From Candidatus Kouleothrix ribensis (GTDB taxonomy: Bacteria > Chloroflexota > Chloroflexia > Chloroflexales > Roseiflexaceae), in the NCBI GenBank assembly GCA_016722075.1, contig JADKGW010000001.1, positions 2,356,001-2,420,000 of the forward strand: a stretch of DNA of 64,000 nt. Direction: 5' to 3'. Shown piece after piece: positions 45,341 through 54,589 of this stretch; position 1 is the stretch's first letter; each line of letters starts with the position of its first letter. The notes under the pieces were generated by a model. The model searched no databases. It was given only the letters and a program-made list of their open reading frames with translations, and was not told where the DNA came from. The position numbers and the translations under genes are program-made.

Positions 45341-45651
45341 AATCATCTCACAGTTCCCGGCGAATCAGCGCTGTTGCTGCTCGCAGCTACCCGGCACTAC
45401 CCGCCGACTTCCACCCCCCACAGCGCGGACTGCTCACCGCGCCACAACCTTTCGCGATAGTTAGAGACAAACCGCGCGAATTCGTTTAGTCGGGCCGGGA
45501 ATCGCGCCGCATGCACCAAACTACGCCGATCGTGCGATCGGCGTAGTCTGCTGAAAATACCGAGGTGGGGTCTCTCGCGAATGATTCGGCCGAACGGTAC
45601 CGTTCGGCGGGGGCGCGCGGCGGCACCGATCGACACCGCCGGTTCCTCTGC
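45341..45651. promoter_or_regulatory. gap with two inverted repeats between sigma factor and zinc-finger genes
   Basis: A hairpin has perfect 13-bp arms (45520-45532 and 45535-45547), and a perfect 20-bp palindrome lies at 45589-45608 ('GCCGAACGGTACCGTTCGGC'). The first could slow or end transcription of the sigma gene. The second has the symmetry of a dimeric-repressor operator. Confidence 0.5.
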
Positions 45652-46455
45652 TCACTCGGCCCAGCCGCTAGCCTCAAGGTCGAACCACTCGCGAATCGCC
45701 GGGTCGAGGCTCAGCACGGTGCTGGTCTGTTGGAGTAAGGCGTGGACACGGGCCGGGCTGAGCGAGAGCCTGGCGCCGATCGCGTGAAGTGTGTGCTCTT
45801 CATGCACCCGCAGATAGAACACCTTGCGCAGACGCTGGTCGGGCTGCGCACTCAGCACCCGATCGATCAGCTCGTGCAATGTCTGATCGAGCACCAGCTC
45901 GTCGGGCGGTAGCTCGCGGAAGGCCTGCGCGTAGCTGCCCGCGTCGATCAGCTGGTCGAGCGAGTGAGGACGCTGGCCGGCGCCGCGCTTATGGGCCTGG
46001 TAGGTGCGGTGGTGCCGTATCCAACAATTGCTGGCCAGCGTGTACAGCCAGGTGTGAAACCGGCTATGGTACTGAAAGCCCGGTAGCCCGCTCCACAGAT
46101 CTTTGATCGCCTCTTGCACCAGGTCTTCGAGGTCGCCGAGCGCATCGTAGCGCGCGTCGATGCTTGGCAGCTTCCGCAAGATCGTGCGCCGGGCGATCTG
46201 CTGCACACCCGCCCAGGCGTCGGCGTGGCCAGGGTGGCCGTCATCGAGCAGCGGCTCGACCTGCGCATGGTCGAGGTGATAATGCTCGAAGATCAGGCAG
46301 ATCCGCTCGTCGCTAAGCTGCTCGAGCCTGGGGATGCGCGCCGCAAGTACCTGCACATACGCCTGTAGAGTCGCATCGGGAAGCCACCACTGCTTCTGCA
46401 CATTCAGCAGCCTGGCAAGCTCGATACTACGTGGAGCGATGGTATTCTGCGACAT
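45652..46455 (-). CDS. ECF-type RNA polymerase sigma factor
   Basis: A 267-residue sigma70-family protein. Region 2 is seen as 'DALGDLEDLVQEAIKDLWSG' followed by 'FHTWLYTLASNCWIRHHRTY', the latter matching the -10-recognition helix of ECF factors. Region 4 is 'RLRKVFYLRVHEEHTLHAIG' with 'LSLSPARVHALLQ' as the helix-turn-helix. An extra N-terminal segment of about 80 residues has no clear counterpart. An upstream GTG at 46476 is an alternative start. The zinc-finger gene downstream is the likely regulator. Confidence 0.8.
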   Translation of the reverse strand: MSQNTIAPRSIELARLLNVQKQWWLPDATLQAYVQVLAARIPRLEQLSDERICLIFEHYHLDHAQVEPLLDDGHPGHADAWAGVQQIARRTILRKLPSIDARYDALGDLEDLVQEAIKDLWSGLPGFQYHSRFHTWLYTLASNCWIRHHRTYQAHKRGAGQRPHSLDQLIDAGSYAQAFRELPPDELVLDQTLHELIDRVLSAQPDQRLRKVFYLRVHEEHTLHAIGARLSLSPARVHALLQQTSTVLSLDPAIREWFDLEASGWAE

Positions 46456-47065
46456 GGTCGTACCTACAGCTTTCACCTACCCAGCCTGCACATACCGGTA
46501 GTGCTGCCGGCCAGCCCGGCGGCGCAGCAAGCCGCGCTTGCCTACAAATGAACTGCTGCCAGTATACGGTGATCAGAATCGATCACAGCATGCTGGCAGC
46601 GATCCTTCGATGGATCTGGCATGATTCAACTACAGGGCGCCGGTGAGGCCACAGGTTGCCCTGCAATCTCGCCGCGCGATACTCGTCGCGTAGTGTTTAG
46701 GGCGAAGCGCAGCCCGATCGAACCAGCCTGGCATCCGGCTCACGCGCGCTGATGCGGAAACGGCCCGTGCGTCCTGCCTCCTGCTATCGGGGCTGGATCG
46801 CGGATCACATCGAGCGGTTGGCGATCGAGCCGGGATTACAGCCCCCCGCGCGATTCCAGTGCGATGATCTGAGCTTCCCAGATCGCTTAATTTGGTGTGG
46901 ATTTCCAGATAATAGTAAGGGATCTGGCCATGAAGATCAAGGGCATATTTGCCCGAAATCGGTGGTCTGAACAAATTGTAAAATTGTGTTCTGGGCGGAG
47001 GTCGCATGCATACGGGGCCGGGCAGCAGAAAGCCAATGCCAGCGAGTTGGCGCTGCCGACGCTAT
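46456..47065. other. 610-bp gap, no feature recognised
   Basis: Upstream of the ECF sigma gene and downstream of another zinc-finger gene. It is less GC-rich than its surroundings, particularly around 46880-46990. Short frames here have no recognisable content. A promoter for the sigma gene is expected but was not identified. Confidence 0.45.
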
Positions 47066-47746
47066 TCAGGTGCCTATTTCACGGCAGCTGATCTGCAGCG
47101 TATCGATCGCCTGGAGATCGGCCAGCTCGAAGCGCGCGATCCCACGGTCGTCGGTACGGGCCGCGCGTAGTGTGCCGCCCACCGTCAGCTGCACCTCCCA
47201 GTGCGTCGGCGCGTCAAGCTCGCGCACAGCCACGATCAGCTCGGCTGGTGCCCCCGCCGCAGCCAGTGCCAGCGATACAGCCACCACTGGTGCGCCGGCG
47301 ATCTCGGGCAGTGTGTCGGAGAAGACCGTGACGTGCTCGCCGCCGCTCAGGCTGCCCGGCAGCGGCAGCCGCACCTGCAGATCGAGCTGGAAGGCCCGGC
47401 CCAGGCCGCCCAGCAGGCGCAGCAGCACCTGCGCGCTGTGGCGTACCGGCACGAAGAAGCTGGGCGGTGTGAGTGGCACGCGTGCGGCCGCGTCGTCGGC
47501 ATCGAGCATGGCCGCAAGATCTTCGGCCAGCTGGGCGTAGGCCGCCATGCAGTCGGCGCAGCGATCGAGGTGCTGTAGCACCGCAGCATAGGCCGGCTCG
47601 CCATCAACATCGACGCCGGCAGCTTCGGCTTCGACAAACGCCGGCAACAGCTCGCGCGCATGGTCGCAGCCGAGATCATCGGATGGATCGAGCGCTTGGA
47701 GCAGGCGCATGGCCGCACCGCGTCTATCGGCTGATTCATGGTTCAT
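47066..47746 (-). CDS. soluble zinc-finger protein paired with a sigma factor
   Basis: A 226-residue protein with the ZAS-like pattern 'CDHARELLPAFVEAEA' followed by 'HLDRCADC' (H-x3-C-x2-C). No membrane helix is present. The C-terminal third is beta-rich ('HWEVQLTVGGTLRAARTDDR') and resembles an Ig- or transthyretin-like fold. The ATG at 47746 lies inside the end of the upstream sigma gene, an 11-bp overlap, and GGAG precedes it by 9 nt. This coupling strongly suggests a sigma/anti-sigma pair. Confidence 0.7.
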   Translation of the reverse strand: MNHESADRRGAAMRLLQALDPSDDLGCDHARELLPAFVEAEAAGVDVDGEPAYAAVLQHLDRCADCMAAYAQLAEDLAAMLDADDAAARVPLTPPSFFVPVRHSAQVLLRLLGGLGRAFQLDLQVRLPLPGSLSGGEHVTVFSDTLPEIAGAPVVAVSLALAAAGAPAELIVAVRELDAPTHWEVQLTVGGTLRAARTDDRGIARFELADLQAIDTLQISCREIGT

Positions 47747-48506
47747 ATGGCTCGGCTCCTGGGTTGTCGGGCGGTGGATCGGCGTAGCCGATGAGATCGG
47801 ACAGGAACGCAAGTAACGCGGGGTCCTGGCGCAGGCGCTCGAGTGCGCGCCACTTGGCGACGCGCGTGCGATACAGAGGCAGCTGCAGGTCGCGCGCAAT
47901 TTCGCGCGGCTTCTCGCCCAACAGCACGATCCGCATCAGGGTCTCCTGCTCCAGTTGATTGGGCAGCAGGCCGGCCAGGCGCTCGGCCAGCTGCTGCTCG
48001 ATCATGCGCTGCTCGACCGCGAACATCGGGTCGGTTGGTTCGGCCAGCTCGAGGCCGCTGCTGTGATCGATCGATGTGTTGGTGTTGGCCGCGCGCGACG
48101 ACTCGCGCATCACGCTGCGAAACAGCCGCAGCGCCCAGGTGAGCAGGGCAGCCGGCGACTGGAGCGTCGGCAGTTTGGCCAGCACGCGCGCGACGCTCTC
48201 TTGCGCCAGGTCTTCGGCCTCGGCCGGCGCCCAGCCGGCACGCAGGGCCAGGCGCATGCAGGCCAGCCACAGCTCCTGCGCTGCACGCTCGTCGCGCGCG
48301 ACCAGGCCGCGGTATAAGAGCACGCTATAGGCACACCATACGCCGATCTGCGCACGCGTGCCGGGCGGGCCGCTCGGCCCCAGCGCGCGGCACTGCTCAA
48401 GCGCCTGGTCGAGCAGTGCCTCCTCATCGCGAGCGAGCCGCCACGCATAGCGCTGCGATAGCCGCACCCAGGCGGCACGCACATCGTCGCGACTCGGATC
48501 ACTCAC
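47736..48506 (-). CDS. sigma70-family (ECF-like) sigma factor
   Basis: A 256-residue protein. Region 2 is partly visible as 'AEDLAQESVARVLAKLPT' and 'LLTWALRLFRSVMRESSRAA'. Region 4 is 'LPNQLEQETLMRIVLLGEKP' followed by 'EIARDLQLPLYRTRVAKWRA', the last being the helix-turn-helix. The frame extends to 48635, but the GTG at 48506 has AAAGGG about 9 nt upstream. The downstream zinc-finger gene overlaps its end. The promoter set it controls is unknown. Confidence 0.72.
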   Translation of the reverse strand: MSDPSRDDVRAAWVRLSQRYAWRLARDEEALLDQALEQCRALGPSGPPGTRAQIGVWCAYSVLLYRGLVARDERAAQELWLACMRLALRAGWAPAEAEDLAQESVARVLAKLPTLQSPAALLTWALRLFRSVMRESSRAANTNTSIDHSSGLELAEPTDPMFAVEQRMIEQQLAERLAGLLPNQLEQETLMRIVLLGEKPREIARDLQLPLYRTRVAKWRALERLRQDPALLAFLSDLIGYADPPPDNPGAEPYEP

Positions 48507-48912
48507 ACCGGTAGCCCTTTCCCTAGCAGCTGCCCGAGAATGGTACCATACGGATCTGTGCCGAGTCAATCGTAGGGCGCGGTTGGCGCGTGGCGCGTTC
48601 ATGCGCCGGCGGCGGCGCGTAGGCCGCCCCCACACTAGCGCAGCACGCTACGCACCCCGATAGTAGAAAAGCGCGCCAGCGGCGCAAAACGTATCGCGCC
48701 GGCGCCGGCCGGTTAGCGCTGCGCTGCGGCACGGCTGCCATGGCAAGGAAACCACTGCCAAATGCTGCCAGTTAATTGGGCACATCGCTGCGCGCTCGGT
48801 TTGTGAGCCTTCGGCAGCGCGATCCTTCTCTAACCGGCTAAACAGCGTGTGCATGCCAAGGGGCGCGGATGGCAAAGCCACCCGCGCCCCGCGCATACCA
48901 TGCAGCCCCGCG
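48507..48912. other. intergenic gap with a pckG-proximal hairpin
   Basis: A 14-bp hairpin (48860-48873 and 48877-48890) with one wobble lies 22 nt after the pckG stop and may end that transcript, although no U-tract follows. Its sequence 'GGGGCGCGGATGGC' is of the GC-rich module type. The rest holds nothing I can identify. Confidence 0.45.
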
Positions 48913-50754
<1,842 letters not shown>

Positions 50755-51005
50755 CGAGTACCTCCGTTATCTCATGCTGCCTGCTGCCGCTTCTACACAA
50801 CGCGATCTCCAGGCGATCATGCGGCATACACTGTACACCTGCCTTGGATGGATCGCCATATGATGTGCAATTCACGACCATACTACAATAACAGAACCGA
50901 TCTCCGCCACAGTTGTGGTGTTACAACACCACGTAAATATCGTGACACTCGCCACAAGGGCTATAGGCAGCCTGCCAGGGCGTGCTGCGCCTGCTGCCGG
51001 CCGGC

Positions 51006-52391
51006 TTACACACCACTCGGCGCGAGCAGCCGGCCAGCCGGTGTGGTCGCCACGATCCGGCCATCCTGAAATACCGGCGTGCCGCTCAGCAGCGTCTGCC
51101 GCACCCGCCCACAGAAGCTACGGCCGACGTATGGGCTATGGCGATGGCGGTAGAACAGGTCGTCGGCGCGCAGCACGTATGGCTGCACCAGGTCGACCAG
51201 CGCCAGGTCGGCGTCGGCGCCGACGGCCAGCTGGCCCTTGTGCGGCGCCAGCCCGAAGCGCTGCGCGACGTAGTGCGATGTCGCCGAGACGATCGTGGCC
51301 AGCGGCAGCCGGCGGCGCGTGTAGCCCTCGCTCAGCAACACCGCCAGCAGCGACTGGCAGCCCGAGATGCCGCCCCAGGCGCTGAAGAAGTCTTGCGTGG
51401 TTTCAGCCTGGCCATTGGCCAAGCCCTTCAGCGCCGGTGGCGACGGCGAGTGGTCGGAGGTGACCATCGGCAGGCTGCCGTCGAGTAGCTGCTGCCAGAG
51501 CGCGGCCTGCTCGTCGGCGGCGCGCAGCGGCGGCGCACACTTGGCCACAGCGCCGAGCCGCTCGAGATCGTCGCCGGTGAGCGCCAGGTAGTGCGCGCAT
51601 GTCTCGCAGCTCACATCGACGCCGCGCGCGCGCGCCTCGGCCACCAGCGCCACGCCGCGGCCGCTGCTCACATGTACGATATGCAGCGCGCAGCCGGTAT
51701 CGCCGGCGAACAGGATCGCCCGCGTGATCGCCTCGAGCTCGGCCAGCACCGGCCGCGACTCAAGGTAGTCGCGCGCGCTCACGCGGCCCTGCGCCACGGC
51801 GCGGCGGGCCAGCGCGCCGGTCAGCGCGTCGCTCTCGGCATGAACGGCCACGATCCGGCCCAGACGCGCCGCCCGGCGCATGCCCTCGTAGAGCGTCAGG
51901 TCGTCGGCGGCGCGGAAGTCGTCGATGCCGCTGTTGGACATGAACGCCTTGAAGCCGATCACCCCGCGCGCGGCCAGCTCGTCGAGCTGATCGAGGTTAT
52001 CGGGCGTCAGCCCGCCCCACAGCGCAAAATCGACCAGCGCCGACGCGCGCATGGCCGCGAGCTTCATGTCGAAGCTGGCGGCATCGAGCGTGGGCGGGTG
52101 GGCATTCAGCGGCATGTCGAAGAACGCGGTGGTGCCGCCGGCTGCCAGCGCGCGCGTGCCGCAGGCGATGCCCTCCCAATCGGCGCGGCCAGGCTCGTTG
52201 AAGTGAACATGCGCGTCGATTACGCCGGGCAGCACGTGTAGGCCAGCCGCGTCGATCGTGGTGCGCGCGGCACCGGCCAGCTCGGGCGCAATCGCGACGA
52301 TCCGCCCATCGGCGATGGCCAGGTCGGCATCCACCGCGCCGCCGGCAGTCGCTAGCGTGCCATTGCGGATGATCAGGTCATACAGGCTCAC
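51006..52391 (-). CDS. allB: allantoinase (cyclic amidohydrolase)
   Basis: A 461-residue amidohydrolase of the dihydroorotase/allantoinase group. Metal ligands are seen in 'GVIDAHVHFNEPGR', the bridging Lys in 'GFKAFMSNSG', and further His in 'VAVHAESD' and 'HIVHVSSGRG'; 'VTSDHSPSP' holds the catalytic Asp. The two genes upstream encode 5-hydroxyisourate hydrolase and OHCU decarboxylase, so allantoin is the expected substrate, opened to allantoate. The GTG at 52391 has GGGAGG upstream. The long frame further upstream is only repeat DNA. Confidence 0.88.
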   Translation of the reverse strand: MSLYDLIIRNGTLATAGGAVDADLAIADGRIVAIAPELAGAARTTIDAAGLHVLPGVIDAHVHFNEPGRADWEGIACGTRALAAGGTTAFFDMPLNAHPPTLDAASFDMKLAAMRASALVDFALWGGLTPDNLDQLDELAARGVIGFKAFMSNSGIDDFRAADDLTLYEGMRRAARLGRIVAVHAESDALTGALARRAVAQGRVSARDYLESRPVLAELEAITRAILFAGDTGCALHIVHVSSGRGVALVAEARARGVDVSCETCAHYLALTGDDLERLGAVAKCAPPLRAADEQAALWQQLLDGSLPMVTSDHSPSPPALKGLANGQAETTQDFFSAWGGISGCQSLLAVLLSEGYTRRRLPLATIVSATSHYVAQRFGLAPHKGQLAVGADADLALVDLVQPYVLRADDLFYRHRHSPYVGRSFCGRVRQTLLSGTPVFQDGRIVATTPAGRLLAPSGV

Positions 52392-52433
52392 ACACGCCTC
52401 CCTGATTGGGCTCAGCTCGACAAGCGAAATGCC

Positions 52434-52518
52434 TCGTGCGTCGTGCGTAGCGCGTAGCGCGTCGTGCGTAGCGCGTCGTGCGTAGCGCGTCGTGCGTCGT
52501 GCGTCGTGCGTAGCGTGC
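52434..52518. repeat. short tandem repeat of GCGTCGTGCGTA words
   Basis: About 85 bp made of CGTGCGTCGTGCGTAGCG in shuffled order, just upstream of the allantoinase ribosome-binding site. No stop codons occur in most frames. Confidence 0.75.
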
Positions 52519-52529
52519 AGCGATAGTAC

Positions 52530-52800
52530 CAACCTGCAACCTGCAACCTGCAACCTGCCAACCTGCCAACCTGCCAACCTGCAACCTGCCAACCCGCCAA
52601 CCTGCAACCTGCCAACCCGCCAACCTGCAACCTGCAACCTGCCAACCTGCAACCTGCAACCTGCAACCTGCAACCTGCAACCTGCAACCCGCCAACCTGC
52701 CAACCTGCAACCTGCAACCTGCAACCTGCAACCTGCAACCTGCAACCTGCAACCTGCAACCTGCAACCTGCAACCTGCAACCTGCAACCTGCAACCAACC
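52530..52800. repeat. microsatellite-like array of a 7-nt word (AACCTGC)
   Basis: More than 30 copies of AACCTGC, with 8-nt variants (CAACCTGC) and a few AACCCGC. It fills the space between allB and the HIU-hydrolase gene on the transcribed strand. The array ends 7 bp from the stop codon of the latter. Confidence 0.9.
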
Positions 52801-52806
52801 ACCGGC

Positions 52807-53166
52807 CTAGCTGCCGCGGTAGGTGCTGTAGGCCCAGGGCGACACCAGCAGCGGCACGTGGTAGTGCGCATCTGGGGCGGCGATGCCGAAGCGCACTGGC
52901 ACCTGGCCAAGAAACGGCGGGCCGGGCTGTAGCAGGCCTTGTGCGGCGAAGTAGGCGCCTACCTCAAACACCAGCTCATACTCGCCCGCCAGCAGCGCGC
53001 CATCGGCCAGCAGCGGCGCGTTGGTGCGGCCGTCGGCGTTAGTCGCCACTCGCGCCAGCAGCGTGCGCGCGCCGCCGGGGCCAAGCCGCCATAGCTCGAT
53101 CGCCACCCCGGCGGCCGGGCGGCCCTGCGCCGTGTCGAGCACGTGGGTTGTCAGGCGTCCGGGCAT
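52807..53166 (-). CDS. uraH: 5-hydroxyisourate hydrolase (transthyretin-like)
   Basis: A 119-residue HIU hydrolase, second step of urate degradation. 'LTTHVLDTAQGRPAAGV' and the C-terminal 'YHVPLLVSPWAYSTYRGS' are the defining motifs, with the catalytic His, Arg and YRGS tail. The ATG at 53166 begins directly before the first motif; the frame upstream is only a shadow of uraD. The neighbours uraD and allB carry out the next steps. Confidence 0.95.
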   Translation of the reverse strand: MPGRLTTHVLDTAQGRPAAGVAIELWRLGPGGARTLLARVATNADGRTNAPLLADGALLAGEYELVFEVGAYFAAQGLLQPGPPFLGQVPVRFGIAAPDAHYHVPLLVSPWAYSTYRGS

Positions 53167-53249
53167 ACATGTTCCCTTCGGGCGTTTTGATCTCGGCGCA
53201 TCCGCTCTACCGCTGCGCTCGCGCCTCTCTACCGCTGCGCTCGCGCCCC

Positions 53250-53771
53250 TCAGCCCCCGAACGCGTCGGCCAGGCGCAGCCACGCGATCTTGGCGATCTC
53301 GGCCAGCGCGGCGTGCAGCTCGGCCGGCTGATCGTGCGCGAGGCGCGCCTCGAAGCTGGCCAGGATGCTGCCCTTGGTATGCTCGCGCACGCAGATGATG
53401 AATGGAAAGCCGAACTGCGCGCGGTAGGCGGCATTCAGCGCGGTGAAGCGCGCAAACTCGGCGGGCGCCAGCTGGCCAAGCCCGGCCGAGGCTTGCTCGC
53501 GGGCCGACTCGGGTGTCAGCTGGTTGGCAATCGCGGCCTTGCCGGCCAGGTCGGGGTGTGCGCGGATGAGCTCGAGCTGCTGCGCCGCCGGCGCGGCCAG
53601 CATGGTGGCACACAACGCCTGGTGCAGCGCGGCCAGGCTGGCGAACGGCCGGGCCGGCCAGGTTGCCGCAGCGATCCAGGGCGAGTGCTCGAACACAAAG
53701 CCCAGCCGCGCCACAAACGCGTCGCGATCGAGCGCGTTGAGCTGGTCGAGCGTCAGTGCCGCAGTCGTCAT
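53250..53771 (-). CDS. uraD: OHCU decarboxylase
   Basis: A 173-residue 2-oxo-4-hydroxy-4-carboxy-5-ureidoimidazoline decarboxylase, third step of urate breakdown, yielding S-allantoin. 'IRAHPDLAGKAAIANQLT' holds the catalytic His, 'SAREQASAGLGQL' and 'YRAQFGFPFIICVREHTK' complete the signature. AGAGG lies before the ATG at 53771. It is first in a minus-strand run uraD-uraH-allB. No urate oxidase gene was found in the window. Confidence 0.95.
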   Translation of the reverse strand: MTTAALTLDQLNALDRDAFVARLGFVFEHSPWIAAATWPARPFASLAALHQALCATMLAAPAAQQLELIRAHPDLAGKAAIANQLTPESAREQASAGLGQLAPAEFARFTALNAAYRAQFGFPFIICVREHTKGSILASFEARLAHDQPAELHAALAEIAKIAWLRLADAFGG

Positions 53772-53859
53772 CGTAACCTCTTTTGGGGGCCGGGCGTGCC
53801 GCCAGTATACGGTGCGCACGCAGGCGTGTCAACCGATCCGCAGCGCCGCGCCTACACGC

Positions 53860-54522
53860 CTAGCGCGCCCGCCGGGCCGCCTCGCGCCGGTTATTCACCT
53901 GGAGCTTGCCCAGGATGCTGCGCACGTGCGACTTCACGGTGTACAGGCTAATACCAAACTGCGCGGCGATCTCCTTGTCGGAGCGCCCGGCGCTGATCGC
54001 GCCCAGGATCTCTTGCTCGCGAAAGGTGAGCTGATCGTAGGCCGGGCCGGCAGCGGGGGCCGGTGCGCGTGGCGCGGGGCCGGCCTCGATCCGGCGAAAC
54101 TCGGCCAGTACCCGCGCGGCCAGTGCCGGTGTCAGCGCGGCCTCGCCACGCGCGGCGGCGCGGATCATCTCGGTGAGCTGCTGCGCGCGGATGTTCTTGA
54201 GCAGGTAGCCGCGTGCGCCGGCGCGAATAGCCTCGTACACCTGCTCGTCCTCGTCGCGCACTGTCAGCATAACAATATGGCACGCCGGCAGCGCCTGCGC
54301 GATCATGCGCGCGGCCACCAGCCCATCGGTGCCGGGCATGTTGATGTCGAGCAGCACCACGTCGGGGCATAGCTGCTGCGCCAGCACAAACGCGGCCATT
54401 CCATCGCCGGCCTGGCCCACCACCTGCATATCGGGCTGGGCCTGGATCACACCAACGATCCCATCGCGGAATAGCTCGTGGTCGTCGATCACCAGCACGC
54501 GAATCGGCGCTGCTTCGCTCAT
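53860..54522 (-). CDS. NarL/LuxR-type response regulator
   Basis: A 220-residue regulator with an N-terminal receiver (phosphoacceptor Asp59 in 'VVLLDINMPGTDG', acidic pair in 'VIDDHELF', Lys in 'YLLKNI') and a C-terminal LuxR helix-turn-helix ('LTFREQEILGAISAGRSDKE', 'VKSHVRSILGKLQVNNR'). GGGGAG lies about 9 nt before the ATG at 54522. The kinase encoded upstream ends 68 nt before it, so they are cognate partners by context. Targets could include the adjacent uraD operon, but this is a guess. Confidence 0.92.
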   Translation of the reverse strand: MSEAAPIRVLVIDDHELFRDGIVGVIQAQPDMQVVGQAGDGMAAFVLAQQLCPDVVLLDINMPGTDGLVAARMIAQALPACHIVMLTVRDEDEQVYEAIRAGARGYLLKNIRAQQLTEMIRAAARGEAALTPALAARVLAEFRRIEAGPAPRAPAPAAGPAYDQLTFREQEILGAISAGRSDKEIAAQFGISLYTVKSHVRSILGKLQVNNRREAARRAR

Positions 54523-54589
54523 TCGATTTGCTCCCCGATATGCCAGGGCATGCGCGCCGGCCTGCGGCAGGTATATGCGGCCCGCACCT

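Noticed and set aside
46630..47007. A 125-residue minus-strand frame in the gap before the sigma gene
   Set aside because: Composition changes along its length, there is no ribosome-binding site and nothing matches a known family.
52530..52800. Possible CRISPR or iteron origin
   Set aside because: The word is only 7-8 nt with no spacers, and there is no replication-initiator gene nearby.
52392..52910. Frames encoding 'LQVAGCR' repeats, including an upstream extension of allB
   Set aside because: The AACCTGC array lacks stop codons in several frames. The GTG at 52391 with GGGAGG fits the amidohydrolase N-terminus, and the region beyond overlaps uraH in the wrong frame.
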